DNA of 64,000 nucleotides from Lentibacillus jeotgali. GTDB taxonomy: Bacteria; Bacillota; Bacilli; Bacillales; Amphibacillaceae. Below, piece after piece: positions 1 through 10,062 of the stretch. Position numbers and translations under genes: made by a program. The notes beneath the pieces are model-generated. The model saw only the letters and a program-made list of their open reading frames with translations. It was not told the DNA's origin and searched no databases. The DNA is taken from positions 124,001-188,000 of the forward strand of contig NZ_AGAV01000014.1 of assembly GCF_000224785.1 (NCBI RefSeq), written 5' to 3'. Positions within the stretch are counted from its first letter, which is position 1. Each line of letters starts with the position of its first letter.

Positions 1-1
1 C

Positions 2-328
2 ATGTTCCGGTATTTCAGACAAAGAAACTTTTTGAAAACATTAACAGAAGAGCAGTTCCGTCAGGGATATCGAAAAGCACAATTGATTGATGTACGTGAA
101 CCGAATGAATTTGATAAAGGACATATTCTTGGTGCACGGAATATTCCGCTGACACAAATGAAACAGCGGCTTGTGGAACTGAGAAAAGATAAACCAGTCT
201 ACCTGTACTGCCAGGGTAGTTCAAGGTCAGCAAGGGCTGCTCAGCTGCTCCATAAAAAAGGTTATGAAGATATCAGCCAGCTCAAAGGCGGCTTTAAAAA
301 ATGGACCGGAAAGGTAAAAACTAAATAA
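2..328 (+). CDS. yqhL: Rhodanese-like protein YqhL (5' end cut by window)
   Basis: Single-domain rhodanese, a possible sulfurtransferase. The visible 108 residues contain the active-site loop CQGSSRS, with the catalytic Cys near residue 70, and the typical VREPNEF and HILGARNIP stretches. B. subtilis YqhL has an N-terminal membrane segment ahead of this domain. The ATG at position 2 therefore probably lies inside the gene, with the true start off the window. It converges on gcvPB and shares a terminator with it, the same arrangement as yqhL-gcvPB in B. subtilis. The substrate is unknown. Confidence 0.85.
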   Translation: MFRYFRQRNFLKTLTEEQFRQGYRKAQLIDVREPNEFDKGHILGARNIPLTQMKQRLVELRKDKPVYLYCQGSSRSARAAQLLHKKGYEDISQLKGGFKKWTGKVKTK

Positions 329-341
329 ATCTGCTTATTGT

Positions 342-378
342 AAATAAAATGGACGGGTAGCCCCGTCCATTTTATTTA
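342..378. terminator. Bidirectional terminator between yqhL and gcvPB
   Basis: A near-perfect inverted repeat has arms of about 16 bp (AAATAAAATGGACGGG and its complement) around a three-base loop. A/T tracts lie on both sides, so it can stop transcription from both converging genes. It overlaps the gcvPB stop codon. Confidence 0.85.
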
Positions 379-1833
379 TTTCTGATAACGCAATATTGGT
401 TTCCGTGCAGCTGTTGTTTCATCCATACGTTTTACCACCGTATTATGCGGCGCTTCCTGAACCAATTCAGGCTCACTTTTCGCCTCTTCGGAAATTTGCA
501 GCATCGCATCAATGAAACCATCCAGTGTTTCTTTTGATTCGGTTTCAGTTGGTTCGGTCATCATGGCCTCTTCTACATTCAATGGAAAATAAATCGTCGG
601 CGGATGATAACCATAATCAAGAAGTCGTTTCGCTATATCCAATGTGCGGACACCCAGCTGTTTCTGTTTTTTACCGGATAAAACAAATTCATGCTTGCAA
701 TGCTGCTGATATGGCAAAGAATATTCTTGTTCCAGCCTGCGCATCAGATAATTTGCATTCAAAACAGCATATTCACTTACCTTTTTAAGCCCCTCTGCAC
801 CCATCGTCCGGATGTACGTATAGGCACGTAAATAAATACCGAAGTTTCCGTAGTATGGTTTAATCCGGCCGATGGAAGCAGGTCGATCATAGTCAAATAT
901 GAATTGGTCATCCTGTTTAGTCAGCACTGGTTTTGGCAGATAGGACGCGAACTCCTCAGTTACACCAACCGGCCCTGATCCTGGCCCACCACCGCCATGC
1001 GGTCCGGTGAATGTCTTGTGTAAATTTAAATGAACAACGTCAAATCCCATGTCCCCAGGCCGGGCATAGCCCATGATTGCATTCAGATTTGCCCCGTCAT
1101 AGTAAAGCTTTCCACCTTCACCGTGAACAATTTCTGCCATTTCCATGATTTCAGTTTCAAATAACCCCAGTGTATTTGGGTTTGTCAGCATTAATGCGGC
1201 TGTCTCCTGGTTAACGACACGCTTTAAATCCTCGAGATCCACTAAGCCGTTATCATTTGTTTTAACCGTAACCGCATCAAAGCCGGCGACCGAGACTGAT
1301 GCCGGGTTTGTACCATGGGCAGAATCAGGAACAATAACTCTCGTCCGGTCATAGTCCCCGTTTGCCTCATGAAAGGCACGGATCATCATCAGTCCGCTCC
1401 ACTCACCCTGTGCACCGGCTGCTGACTGCAGTGAAAAGTCATGCATACCGGTTATTTCACTTAGAGAGGTTTGCAAATCATACATTATTTCCATGGCGCC
1501 CTGTACCGTTTTCGGATCCTGATGCGGATGAATATGACTGAAACCGGCAAGTTTTGCTACATCTTCATTTATTTTCGGATTATACTTCATCGTGCATGAC
1601 CCAAGCGGATAGAATCCTGAATCCACACCGTAATTACGTCTTGATAAAGCTGTGTAATGACGCATAATATCAAGTTCACTCACTTCCGGCAGATCAGGTG
1701 CCTCGGAACGAACATAAGAATCCTCAAATTCACTGGCCAGGTCTATTTCCGGAACATCCAACTCCGGCAGACTGTAACTTGTTCGCCCCTTTTTCCCACG
1801 TTCGAAAATTAACGGAAAATCTGTATTAACCAT
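376..1833 (-). CDS. gcvPB: Glycine dehydrogenase (decarboxylating) subunit 2
   Basis: PLP-dependent half of the split P-protein of the glycine cleavage system. With subunit 1 it decarboxylates glycine and passes the aminomethyl group to the lipoyl H-protein. The product is 485 residues. The PLP lysine is in [18 protein letters not shown] near residue 273. I chose the ATG at 1833 because GGGGGAT sits just upstream; it overlaps the end of gcvPA by 8 bp, so the two are probably translationally coupled. It is the last gene of the gcvT-gcvPA-gcvPB operon and should respond to glycine through the leader riboswitch. No gcvH is visible here. Confidence 0.96.
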   Translation of the reverse strand: MVNTDFPLIFERGKKGRTSYSLPELDVPEIDLASEFEDSYVRSEAPDLPEVSELDIMRHYTALSRRNYGVDSGFYPLGSCTMKYNPKINEDVAKLAGFSHIHPHQDPKTVQGAMEIMYDLQTSLSEITGMHDFSLQSAAGAQGEWSGLMMIRAFHEANGDYDRTRVIVPDSAHGTNPASVSVAGFDAVTVKTNDNGLVDLEDLKRVVNQETAALMLTNPNTLGLFETEIMEMAEIVHGEGGKLYYDGANLNAIMGYARPGDMGFDVVHLNLHKTFTGPHGGGGPGSGPVGVTEEFASYLPKPVLTKQDDQFIFDYDRPASIGRIKPYYGNFGIYLRAYTYIRTMGAEGLKKVSEYAVLNANYLMRRLEQEYSLPYQQHCKHEFVLSGKKQKQLGVRTLDIAKRLLDYGYHPPTIYFPLNVEEAMMTEPTETESKETLDGFIDAMLQISEEAKSEPELVQEAPHNTVVKRMDETTAARKPILRYQK

Positions 1834-3175
1834 GGATATCCCCCAATTCTTTAACAAACGTATCAATTTCTTCCTTAGTACGGTTTTCAGTAACAGCGAC
1901 CAGCATATGATATGCCCATTCCGGATAGCTCTGTCCGAGATCATATCCGCCTATAATTCCGCTCTCTAAAAGCTTATCATTGATACTTGCAACATTTTCA
2001 GGCAATTTGATGACCAGTTCATTGAAAAAAGGGCCGGAAAAAACTGCAGGGAAGCCGGAAGCTTCAAGCTGCTGTTTGGCATAACGTGCCTTTTGCATAT
2101 TTAGTACCGCCATCTTGCGCAGACCATGTTTTCCGATTGAGCTCATTGCTACAGAACTGGCAAGCGCGTTTAATGCCTGATTGGAACAGATATTGGAAGT
2201 TGCCTTATCACGTCTGATATGCTGCTCTCTTGCCTGCAGTGTCAGCACAAAACCGCGTTCACCATCTTCGTCTGTTGTTTGACCGACCAGCCTTCCGGGT
2301 ACTTTCCGTTTTAATTTATCCGTGGTGGCAAAATAGCCACAATGCGGGCCGCCGAATTGAGCCGGAATACCAAACACTTGTGTATCGCCAACAACAATAT
2401 CAGCCCCAAAATCCCCTGGCGGTGTTAAATAGCCAAGTGCCAGCGGGTTGCTGGAGACAATAAACATCGTCTTTTTCTGCTGGCGGACAATATCGTTGAC
2501 TTTATCCAATGGTTCAATCTGGCCAAAAAAGTTAGGGTACTGAATGACGACACTTGCTGTATTTTCATCCATTTCCTTCTCCAGCTGGTTCAGATCTGTT
2601 ATGCCTTTGTCAGCGTCTATTTCAACGATTTCTAGGTTCTGCCCCTTTGCATAGGTATGAATAACTGCCCGTGACTCAGGATGAACTGTCTTGGATACGA
2701 TGACTTTACTTCGTTTCGTCTGACCAGTACTCAGCGTCACACCTTCGGCCAGTGCTGTCCCCCCATCATACATCGAAGAATTGGCCACTTCCATTCCTGT
2801 CAGTTCACAAATCATCGTCTGAAACTCAAATATCGCCTGTAATTCCCCCTGGGAAATTTCCGGCTGGTAAGGGGTATAAGCTGTATAGAATTCGGAGCGC
2901 GATATCACGTGATCCACAACGGATGGGATGAAATGGTCATAGACACCCGCACCAAGAAACGAGCTGTATTCTTTTAAATTGGCGTTTTTTCCGGCCATCC
3001 TTGTCAGTTCTTTCATCAGTGCCGATTCATTGGCCGGTTTCTTCAAGTTTAATTCACCTTTGAACCTGACGTCATCGGGAATATCCGCAAACAGTGCATC
3101 GGTCGATTCAACGCCAATGGTTTCCAGCATCATTTGTTTATCCGATTCAGTCATAGGCAAATAACGAAATTCCAT
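1826..3175 (-). CDS. gcvPA: Glycine dehydrogenase (decarboxylating) subunit 1
   Basis: Structural partner of GcvPB in the heterotetrameric P-protein typical of Firmicutes. It is 449 residues, close to the B. subtilis length. The family stretches [14 protein letters not shown] and [14 protein letters not shown] are intact. The start is the ATG at 3175, five bases after a very strong GGGGGAGG site; a longer in-frame reading would begin before that site. It lies 13 bp downstream of gcvT and overlaps gcvPB by 8 bp, which fits one transcript. Confidence 0.96.
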   Translation of the reverse strand: MEFRYLPMTESDKQMMLETIGVESTDALFADIPDDVRFKGELNLKKPANESALMKELTRMAGKNANLKEYSSFLGAGVYDHFIPSVVDHVISRSEFYTAYTPYQPEISQGELQAIFEFQTMICELTGMEVANSSMYDGGTALAEGVTLSTGQTKRSKVIVSKTVHPESRAVIHTYAKGQNLEIVEIDADKGITDLNQLEKEMDENTASVVIQYPNFFGQIEPLDKVNDIVRQQKKTMFIVSSNPLALGYLTPPGDFGADIVVGDTQVFGIPAQFGGPHCGYFATTDKLKRKVPGRLVGQTTDEDGERGFVLTLQAREQHIRRDKATSNICSNQALNALASSVAMSSIGKHGLRKMAVLNMQKARYAKQQLEASGFPAVFSGPFFNELVIKLPENVASINDKLLESGIIGGYDLGQSYPEWAYHMLVAVTENRTKEEIDTFVKELGDIHG

Positions 3176-3188
3176 ATAAACCTCCCCC

Positions 3189-4295
3189 TCATTTTTCACG
3201 TTTGTAAAATGGTGTTTTAACGACGATTGCCCTCAATTTCCGTTTTCTTACCTGGATGACTAATTCAGTTCCTTCGGCAGCGAATTCAGTTTTAACAAGC
3301 GCCAGTCCAATATTCTTTTTTAACGTTGGTGACTGTGTGCCGCTGGTGACATGACCTGCTTCTTCGTCACCTGCAAAAACCTTGTAATCCGTGCGCGGAA
3401 TCCCTTTATCAATCATTTCAATTCCAACAAGCTTGCGTGACGGGCCGTTCTCAATTTGCTGTTTTAAGATGTCTCTACCAATAAAATCTTGCTCTTTATT
3501 TACTTTTACCGCAAACTTCATGCCTGCTTCCACCGGTGAAATCGTTTTGGAAAGTTCCTGGCCGTATAAAGGCAAATTTGCTTCAAAACGCAGTGTATCC
3601 CTGGCCCCGAGACCTATTGGTTCCACACCATCTTCTTCCCCTGCCTCGAGAATGCGATTCCACAGCTCACTGCCTTCATTGGCAGCTATATATATTTCAA
3701 AACCGTCTTCTCCCGTATAACCAGTTCGCGAGACAATCGCTCCCGCCTCAGCTCCTTTAAAATAGACAGGATTTCCAAACCGGAAAAATTTAATCTGACT
3801 TAAATCCATATCAGTCATCCGTTGCAGAATTGTTTCCGCTTTTGGCCCCTGCAGTGCGAGCTGAACATAATCTACAGTAACATTTTCAATCGAAACATCG
3901 TTATCATTATGTTCTTTCAGCCATTCAAAATCTTTTTCAGTATTTGCCGCATTAACAACAAGCAAATATTTATTGGTCTCCAGCATATAAACAATAAAGT
4001 CATCCACCGTGCCGCCGTCTTCATAGCACATAAACGTATATTGAGCACGCTTGGGTGTTAATTTGGAGACATCATTGGTGACCACTTTCTGCAAAAACTC
4101 CAGACTTCCAGGACCCTGAACCACTATTTCCCCCATATGGGAGACATCAAATAATCCTGCCTTCGTTCTGGTGATTTCATGTTCATGCTTAATGCCGCTG
4201 AACTGAACAGGCAATTGCCAGCCGCCAAAGTCAACCGTCTTGCCCCCTGATTTTTCATATTCGGGGAATAGCGGTGTTCGCTTCAACTCACTCAT
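3189..4295 (-). CDS. gcvT: Aminomethyltransferase (glycine cleavage T-protein)
   Basis: Transfers the one-carbon unit from the aminomethyl-lipoyl H-protein to tetrahydrofolate, giving 5,10-methylene-THF and ammonia. The protein is 368 residues with the GcvT folate-binding fold. FDVSHMGE occurs near residues 49-56, followed by the C-terminal GcvT barrel. An AAAGGAG site precedes the ATG by about 8 bases. It is first in the operon and sits directly behind a tandem glycine riboswitch, so it should be expressed when glycine is abundant. Confidence 0.97.
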   Translation of the reverse strand: MSELKRTPLFPEYEKSGGKTVDFGGWQLPVQFSGIKHEHEITRTKAGLFDVSHMGEIVVQGPGSLEFLQKVVTNDVSKLTPKRAQYTFMCYEDGGTVDDFIVYMLETNKYLLVVNAANTEKDFEWLKEHNDNDVSIENVTVDYVQLALQGPKAETILQRMTDMDLSQIKFFRFGNPVYFKGAEAGAIVSRTGYTGEDGFEIYIAANEGSELWNRILEAGEEDGVEPIGLGARDTLRFEANLPLYGQELSKTISPVEAGMKFAVKVNKEQDFIGRDILKQQIENGPSRKLVGIEMIDKGIPRTDYKVFAGDEEAGHVTSGTQSPTLKKNIGLALVKTEFAAEGTELVIQVRKRKLRAIVVKTPFYKREK

Positions 4296-4349
4296 CCCAT
4301 CGACTCCTTTTCAAAATGATGTTCGGCATGGGATCTCTTTTTCTGCACA

Positions 4350-4387
4350 CAAAAATAGAGATTCCCCTGCCTTTCAGGGAATCTCTG
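4350..4387 (-). terminator. Riboswitch-controlled terminator before gcvT
   Basis: On the minus strand a GAGATTCCC stem with its complement encloses a short loop and is followed by TATTTTTG. It lies between the second glycine aptamer and gcvT, so it is the expression platform. In the B. subtilis homologue glycine binding prevents this terminator from forming. Confidence 0.85.
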
Positions 4388-4577
4388 TCCTTCAACCAGA
4401 AAGTTGCACACTTTTGTGAAACCGCATCCATACATTAAAAGTGCTTGCTTCGTGGGTGGTTTACCATCGTAAACACTCTCCAGAGCTGCGTCCTACAAGA
4501 GTCTCTTTGCCTGAGAGATTCACTGAATGTTTGCTCCTTCGGCGTTACTGCTCTGCTTAGCAGTAAGCTCTCCCCTT
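4385..4577 (-). promoter_or_regulatory. Tandem glycine riboswitch
   Basis: Two consecutive glycine-aptamer cores read on the minus strand. The first carries GGGGAGAGC, GCCGAAGGAGCAA and CTCTCAGGCAAAGAGAC; the second begins near CTCTGGAGAG and ends with TTGAAGGACAGAG. These are hallmarks of the class found ahead of gcvT in Bacillus, where ligand binding turns the operon on. The second aptamer is more divergent, with CACCCACGAAGCAAG in place of the usual CGAAGGGGCAA. The 4296-4722 gap is otherwise explained by this element and the divergent yqhH promoter region. Confidence 0.93.
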
Positions 4578-4722
4578 GTATTCATTCGCATCATGATATT
4601 TATGATTTTGGTTATACTATGTATGAGTCAGGAAAATACTAATATCTATATTACTTGCATTATATCACATGAACCATGCTAATAGTAGGGATAATCATAA
4701 CTTTGTGAAAAAGGAGTATACG

Positions 4723-6381
4723 ATGAGTCAAATAGATATTCATCAGGATTCTACGTTCATTGAGGGGTTTGAAGAGAGATTGCAAACGGAGGGTCCATTT
4801 TCTTCATGGGATCTTTTCAGGATGAATTACGAAGCTGCACTGACAACGATGGCACCATCATTTGAAGGATTAAAAGCATTGGATTATTTACCGCAAATGG
4901 ATTTTCTTGATCATCAATTGTCCACTGCCAGACAGGTCCTTGAGGAAATGAACGGACGGGCCATATTAGCCGATGAAGTAGGCCTTGGCAAAACCATTGA
5001 AGCAGGTCTGATCCTCAAAGAATATATGCTCCGGGGACTGGTAAAAAAAGCCTTGATTATTGTGCCAGCTTCTTTAGTCAACCAGTGGGCGCAGGAGCTG
5101 AACGAAAAATTCTATATCCCAGCAGTGACGTTTCGTAAAAGTTATCCATGGGATCAATACGATGTGATTATCACTTCAATCGACACTGCAAAACGGCCGC
5201 ATCACCGAGAACAAATTCTCAAACAAAATTATGATTTTCTGCTGGTGGATGAAGCGCATAAATTAAAAAACCATAAAACAAAAAATTTTGAGTTTGTGAA
5301 AGCGCTGAAGAAAAAATACTGTCTGCTGCTGACAGCAACACCGGTGCAAAACAGACTGGTGGAAATCTTTAATCTGGTTTCCATTCTGAAACCCGGACAT
5401 CTGGGTGATTACGACAGCTTCCTGGAACAGTACGGAAAAGACCGACAAAAGCTGAAACAGGATGGCTATCTGAAGCATTTAATCCAAAAAGTGATGATCC
5501 GGAATACAAGGCAAAACATAAAATTTGATGCCATTAAGCGGAACATTGAGACCGTCTGGATTGACTTCACTCAGGAAGAAATGGACGTCTATTCCCAATT
5601 GGAGAATACCGTTGAGGTCTTTCCTGCTTTTGCAAAAATCACATTGCTGAGAGAACTTTGCTCATCCCGGGAAGCTTGTTACCTGTCATTGCAAAAAATG
5701 ATAACGGATGAGCCAAGAGAAAAGCTGATTAAACCGATTACAAATGAAATTGAACAGCTCCCCCAACATGTAAAGGCCGCCAAGGTTGTGGATTTAATCA
5801 AAAATGCCGGTGATGAAAAAGTAATCGTCTTTACAGAATATCGGGCGACTCAGGTTTATTTACAATGGTATTTAAAAGAAAATGGCATTACGTCAGTTCC
5901 ATATAGGGGCGGCTTTAAAAAAGGGAAAAAAGATTGGATGAAGCAGCTATTTGAACAGCATGCTCAAGTTCTGATTGCAACGGAAGCCGGTGGTGAAGGC
6001 ATCAACCTGCAATTCTGCAACCACTTGATTAATTATGACCTGCCCTGGAACCCCATGCGTCTTGAACAGCGCATCGGTCGAATCCACAGGTATGGTCAGG
6101 AGAATGATGTCCATATTTACAATGTCGCGATTCGCGGAACGGTGGAAGAACATATTATGACACTTCTGTATGAGAAAATTAATTTATTCGAACAAGTTAT
6201 TGGTCACTTGGACAGCATTCTCGCTGAATTGAATATAAACGATATCGAATCCGAAATCCAGACTATCTTTTCTGAATCAGCTACCACTGGTGAAGCCAAA
6301 ATTAAATTAGAGAATCTATCCTCAGTTATCCAATTGACACATGAGGAAACGGCACAGGAGGAGCAGCAATATGGCAATTAA
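4723..6381 (+). CDS. yqhH: SNF2-family helicase/ATPase YqhH
   Basis: Superfamily 2 Snf2-type ATPase of 552 residues. Walker A is LADEVGLGKTIEAG (about 82-95) and the Walker B box DEAH is at 176-179. TATPVQN follows at 204-210, and a C-terminal helicase domain contains TEAGGEGINLQF and QRIGRIHRYGQ. The start is the ATG at 4723, after AAAAAGGAG; an upstream in-frame ATG has no ribosome site. It overlaps yqhG by 11 bp, the same pair as in B. subtilis. The family remodels or translocates along nucleic acid, but the role of YqhH is unknown. Confidence 0.93.
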   Translation: MSQIDIHQDSTFIEGFEERLQTEGPFSSWDLFRMNYEAALTTMAPSFEGLKALDYLPQMDFLDHQLSTARQVLEEMNGRAILADEVGLGKTIEAGLILKEYMLRGLVKKALIIVPASLVNQWAQELNEKFYIPAVTFRKSYPWDQYDVIITSIDTAKRPHHREQILKQNYDFLLVDEAHKLKNHKTKNFEFVKALKKKYCLLLTATPVQNRLVEIFNLVSILKPGHLGDYDSFLEQYGKDRQKLKQDGYLKHLIQKVMIRNTRQNIKFDAIKRNIETVWIDFTQEEMDVYSQLENTVEVFPAFAKITLLRELCSSREACYLSLQKMITDEPREKLIKPITNEIEQLPQHVKAAKVVDLIKNAGDEKVIVFTEYRATQVYLQWYLKENGITSVPYRGGFKKGKKDWMKQLFEQHAQVLIATEAGGEGINLQFCNHLINYDLPWNPMRLEQRIGRIHRYGQENDVHIYNVAIRGTVEEHIMTLLYEKINLFEQVIGHLDSILAELNINDIESEIQTIFSESATTGEAKIKLENLSSVIQLTHEETAQEEQQYGN

Positions 6382-7141
6382 CAATTTACACGGTTTTTTA
6401 GAGGCATATTTCACAGCGCATCACTGTGACTTAATGTATAACAACAATGGAGTTCTCACCGTCCAATTAACCGAGAAGATGGATCGTGCATTAATGAACC
6501 GGCCATTTTACTGGCATTATATCAAGAAAATGGGACACCCCGGTGACCCCAAAGCGCTTTCGTTGATAACTGATCCAGAAAAAAGGGATGGCAAGCACGA
6601 GTGGATTCATTATGGCAGTCCGCGCCTGCACCAGATCATTAACCATTTACACGAACATGAGAAATACACGAAACTGTTTGAACAGATTGATACAACCCAA
6701 AAGATCGCATTGTATCCGTGGCTTATCACCAATATAAAAATCAGCTACCGTGGCAAGCAAAAAAAGGATGAAATAATTTCAATCGGACTGCACCTGGTCA
6801 ACGGGATCATGAAACTGGAAATGATGTATGAGCTGCAGCATAAATCTTTGCAAAATACTATTCCCGATTATTGCTACACCATTTCACCGATGATCAAATT
6901 GTATAGCGGTTTTAAACGAATTGAAAATGTACTTGAGAGTTACGTTCAAGATCAGGATCATGACTGGGCAGATGCGTCATGTAAAACAATGGAGGAGGAA
7001 ATTGATCTGGTCCGCCATTTCTACAAGGAAGGTTCGAATGAACATGAAATGGAAAAAGAAATCGACGAAATTAAAAAACGCTATTCGCCTTATATCACAT
7101 TTGAAGTGGTTAATGGGGGCATCTTTTATTTGGAGAATTAA
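6371..7141 (+). CDS. yqhG: Conserved protein YqhG
   Basis: A 256-residue soluble protein matching the YqhG family, found beside yqhH in Bacillaceae. The start at 6371 follows AGGAGG and lies inside the last codons of yqhH, so the pair is probably translationally coupled. There is no signal peptide, membrane segment or catalytic motif I recognise. The constant pairing with a Snf2 ATPase suggests the two proteins work together; that is inference only. Confidence 0.88.
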   Translation: MAINNLHGFLEAYFTAHHCDLMYNNNGVLTVQLTEKMDRALMNRPFYWHYIKKMGHPGDPKALSLITDPEKRDGKHEWIHYGSPRLHQIINHLHEHEKYTKLFEQIDTTQKIALYPWLITNIKISYRGKQKKDEIISIGLHLVNGIMKLEMMYELQHKSLQNTIPDYCYTISPMIKLYSGFKRIENVLESYVQDQDHDWADASCKTMEEEIDLVRHFYKEGSNEHEMEKEIDEIKKRYSPYITFEVVNGGIFYLEN

Positions 7142-7146
7142 TAAAG

Positions 7147-7178
7147 AAAACAGGCTTCACCTTTTGCGAGCCTGTTAA
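7147..7178. terminator. Terminator between yqhG and yqzE
   Basis: AACAGGCT pairs with AGCCTGTT around a 12-base loop, between the converging genes. It overlaps the yqzE stop codon. Confidence 0.7.
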
Positions 7179-7354
7179 TTGGTTTTATTCTTTGCTACTT
7201 TAAAAGCGAATGGCAATACGCCCAGCCATCTGTTTGAATAGACCGGTAATTCACCTTTATTATTTATCTTTTGCTCCCTCTTTTTCTCTGCCGGGGTATC
7301 AATATAGGATGTAATCTGCTGGGTTAAATATTTAACATAATCATTTAAAGGCAT
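7175..7354 (-). CDS. yqzE: Small conserved protein YqzE
   Basis: A 59-residue protein with the YqzE-family pattern: NDYVKYLTQQITSYIDTP at the start, then a basic middle and a short hydrophobic WLGVLPFAF near the end. The ATG at 7354 lies 8 bases after AGGAAGG; a GTG three codons earlier touches that site and is unlikely. In B. subtilis yqzE is next to the comG operon, and here it is also close to comG. Function unknown. Confidence 0.85.
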   Translation of the reverse strand: MPLNDYVKYLTQQITSYIDTPAEKKREQKINNKGELPVYSNRWLGVLPFAFKVAKNKTN

Positions 7355-7419
7355 ATCTAACACCTTCCTATTTTGGTTGTTACTCTAGTGTTAACCAGGA
7401 TAATGAAAATTAATACACG

Positions 7420-7911
7420 TTATTGCAAATGCCCAAGTATTTCCTCCACTACGATATACGGTGATTTTTGATCAGTTGTAACCGTGATATCGGCCAGACC
7501 TGCATAAAGCTTGTTCCGACGCTTGTACAATTGCTGTTTTTCCGAATCATTTTTGCGCCACAATGGTCTGACGGGGTCATTTCCCAACCGGTCTCCAATT
7601 TCATCAAATGATGTATCCAGATAAATTATCAGCCCATTTTTTTTCATGAATTCACCATTTTCCTTCCGTTCTATTATCCCACCGCCAGTTGAAACAACAA
7701 AATTCTCACTAGCTGTTTCCTTAAGCATTTCGGTTTCGTAATCACGAAATTGGTTCTCGCCCTTTTGTTCAAAGATGGCTGCTATTTCACCATACTTTTC
7801 AACAACCATTTGATCCGTATCGTGATAAGAACCTCCTAACTTTTCATGCAGGAGTCTTCCCACTGTACTTTTTCCGCTTCCCATGAACCCGATTAAATAA
7901 AGTGTTTGCAT
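7420..7911 (-). CDS. aroK: Shikimate kinase
   Basis: Phosphorylates shikimate with ATP in the chorismate pathway. The 163-residue protein has the P-loop GFMGSGKST (8-16), the substrate-binding DTD (31-33), the Arg in QFRDYE and the GGG turn at 76-78. The lid segment contains DPVRPLW. It reads away from comGA and shares the intergenic space with the comG promoter. The ribosome site (AAGGCAGG) is moderate. Confidence 0.94.
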   Translation of the reverse strand: MQTLYLIGFMGSGKSTVGRLLHEKLGGSYHDTDQMVVEKYGEIAAIFEQKGENQFRDYETEMLKETASENFVVSTGGGIIERKENGEFMKKNGLIIYLDTSFDEIGDRLGNDPVRPLWRKNDSEKQQLYKRRNKLYAGLADITVTTDQKSPYIVVEEILGHLQ

Positions 7912-7937
7912 ACGCTTTAACCTGCCTTAATAAAATT

Positions 7938-7971
7938 AAAAATAAATTTTTTTAAAAAAAGAAGGAGTTTT
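7938..7971 (+). promoter_or_regulatory. Candidate ComK box ahead of comGA
   Basis: AAAA-ATAAA-TTTT at 7938-7950 matches the ComK half-site pattern AAAA-N5-TTTT exactly. A second, imperfect AAAA-N7-TTTT lies at 7957-7971. ComK activates comG in B. subtilis. The second box is off-spacing and the whole region is A/T-rich, so this is only a candidate. Confidence 0.4.
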
Positions 7972-8014
7972 ATAAAACATGTCGAATATAGTCAATAAAG
8001 GAGGTGACAAATGA

Positions 8015-9031
8015 TTGGACACAGTTTCCAGACTCTCTGAAAGACTCCTGCAATCCGCTATTGAGGTAAATGCTTCGGATATCCACTTCTATCCCTTCTC
8101 CGATCAGGTCAACATTTACTTTCGTGTATTTGGCAACAGAATTCTTCACGAAACAATTTCGGCCGGCCAATACCAATTGTTGCTCACTTATTACAAGTTT
8201 ACATCAGGAATGGATATAGGTGAAGTCCGAAAACCGCAAAACGGCACAATCATCCATGATCAACTAAGCCACCGTTATGCATTACGTTTATCCACGCTTC
8301 CGGTTAATCACCTGGAAAGCCTTGCAATCCGCATCCTCCCGCAGGAAAACAATCTTACCCTTGATAGACTATTCCTTTTTCCGAATCAATTAAAAAAACT
8401 AAAGAAATGGATCACCAGCCGCAATGGCATCATTCTGCTGACAGGACCGACCGGCAGTGGAAAAACGACAACGCTGTATGCATTGCTGCAATCCATCCTG
8501 GCTGAAAAATCATATCAGACAATCACCCTGGAGGATCCGATTGAAAAGGAGATTCGCGATATCTTGCAAGTGCAGGTAAACGAAAAAGCTGGAATAACGT
8601 ATCAGACCGGGCTCAAGGCAGCACTCAGACATGACCCTGACATTATTATGGTCGGCGAAATCAGAGATCGGTTTACGGCAGAATTTGCCTTTGATGCTTC
8701 ACTGACGGGACACTTAGTTTTGAGTACGCTGCATGCCAAAAATGCGGCAGGCACCATACATCGTTTGCTGGAAATGGGGATAAAGGAGTCAGATCTGCAA
8801 CAATCATTAATAGCAGTCGCTGCTCTGCAGCTAGTTCCAATTAAAATAAATCAGTATACAGCAAGACGCGCAGCCATTATGGAGCTGCTGGACGGACCAC
8901 TGCTTGAAACTGTTATTAAGGGGGGAGATATGCCATCAACACAACATTTTCATACTTTCCATCACTTACGAAAGAAGGCTTATGCATATGGGTTTATCGG
9001 GAATGAAACGAATTTGGAAACCGGTAAATAA
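8015..9031 (+). CDS. comGA: Competence pseudopilus assembly ATPase ComGA
   Basis: Type II secretion/type IV pilus ATPase that powers assembly of the competence pseudopilus at the inner membrane face. It is 338 residues. Walker A is GPTGSGKT (144-151) and Walker B is DPDIIMVGEIRD (207-218), between an Asp box and a His box typical of GspE enzymes. The start is a TTG at 8015, 7 bases after AAAGGAGGTGA; an ATG 4 bases earlier is out of frame and closes after 9 codons. First gene of the comG operon; it overlaps comGB. Confidence 0.95.
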   Translation: MDTVSRLSERLLQSAIEVNASDIHFYPFSDQVNIYFRVFGNRILHETISAGQYQLLLTYYKFTSGMDIGEVRKPQNGTIIHDQLSHRYALRLSTLPVNHLESLAIRILPQENNLTLDRLFLFPNQLKKLKKWITSRNGIILLTGPTGSGKTTTLYALLQSILAEKSYQTITLEDPIEKEIRDILQVQVNEKAGITYQTGLKAALRHDPDIIMVGEIRDRFTAEFAFDASLTGHLVLSTLHAKNAAGTIHRLLEMGIKESDLQQSLIAVAALQLVPIKINQYTARRAAIMELLDGPLLETVIKGGDMPSTQHFHTFHHLRKKAYAYGFIGNETNLETGK

Positions 9032-10043
9032 TGCTCCAAAAAAAGAGCTGCAACTACGCTTTTTGCGCCGACTGTCCCGATTATTGAACAATGGATACCC
9101 AATAATTGAAGCCCTCGATATAATACAATGGGACACGCAGCTAAAACCAGTCGCCTCCTCTATTATTGCTTCGATGAAATCCGGCAGCCATTTTGATGAG
9201 GCACTGGAAAAAGTTTGTTTCAATCAGACCATTACAGCCTATTTATATTTTGTCCGCAGTAATGGCGATCTCCGTACAAGTATTGAAAAATGCATGGCAA
9301 TGTTCGAACAGCGTATGATTTACACGAAGAAATTTCAGGAAACAGCACGATATCCCATCATCCTTCTCGTTATATTTGCCGTTCTTTTGTACTTTGTTAA
9401 ACAGTCGGTTCTCCCCTCATTTATCGACTTGTTTCAAAACAGCTCGGAAACCGCCTCAACCGTTATGCTGACAATGGGCGTCATCGACTTCACCGTTCGA
9501 TTTTTTACGATTTTGATTCTCATTCTTGGTTTGGGTTTTATAATCTGGCAGTTCAATCAGAAAAAAGTCAGTATTGATAAACGGATCAGGTTTTATAATC
9601 TGCTTCCTGTCTACCGGCAGTACAAAACAATGGAAATCTCATTTTTATTCGCCGCCCATCTCAGCTCATTATTGTCAACGGGCCTATCCATAAAAGAAAT
9701 TCTCGTCAGTATGTCCAAACAGAAAAAACAGCCAATCCTTGCCCACTACGCCTCACTGCTGACTGCCGAATTATCGAGAGGTATTTATATAACCGGCCTC
9801 TTGGCTAATTTACCACTATTCGACAAGCAAATTTCAGCTATTTTTCAAAAAAACACAGATGCGGAAGAATTGGAAAAAGACTTATCCATTTATGCGGAAT
9901 TTCAGACGGAGGAAATACACCGCAAAATTATGAAAGCCATCACCTATATCCAGCCTGTGTTCTTTTTGATTTTGGCAAGTCTCGTTATTTTTATTTACAT
10001 GGCGCTCATGTGGCCAATGTTCCAACTAATCAATACAATCTGA
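8988..10043 (+). CDS. comGB: Competence pseudopilus membrane platform ComGB
   Basis: GspF/PilC-like polytopic membrane protein that forms the assembly platform with ComGA. It is about 351 residues, with two GspF domains and three hydrophobic segments (YPIILLVIFAVLLYFV, FFTILILILGLGFIIW, PVFFLILASLVIFIYMALMW). I chose the ATG at 8988 because AAAGAAGG lies 9 bases upstream; 8982 is possible. It starts inside comGA. Confidence 0.93.
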   Translation: MGLSGMKRIWKPVNNAPKKELQLRFLRRLSRLLNNGYPIIEALDIIQWDTQLKPVASSIIASMKSGSHFDEALEKVCFNQTITAYLYFVRSNGDLRTSIEKCMAMFEQRMIYTKKFQETARYPIILLVIFAVLLYFVKQSVLPSFIDLFQNSSETASTVMLTMGVIDFTVRFFTILILILGLGFIIWQFNQKKVSIDKRIRFYNLLPVYRQYKTMEISFLFAAHLSSLLSTGLSIKEILVSMSKQKKQPILAHYASLLTAELSRGIYITGLLANLPLFDKQISAIFQKNTDAEELEKDLSIYAEFQTEEIHRKIMKAITYIQPVFFLILASLVIFIYMALMWPMFQLINTI

Positions 10044-10062
10044 AAAAGGAGATGCTATAGCA

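Noticed and set aside
525-788. Antisense open frames inside gcvPB and many other core genes
   Set aside because: These are frame shadows of strongly conserved genes with no ribosome sites or recognisable products.
4445-4642. Plus-strand open frame of 65 codons ahead of yqhH
   Set aside because: It is antisense to the glycine riboswitch and shows no coding features.
8011-8040. ATG just after the comGA ribosome site
   Set aside because: It is out of frame with ComGA and stops after nine codons; the TTG at 8015 opens the full conserved protein.
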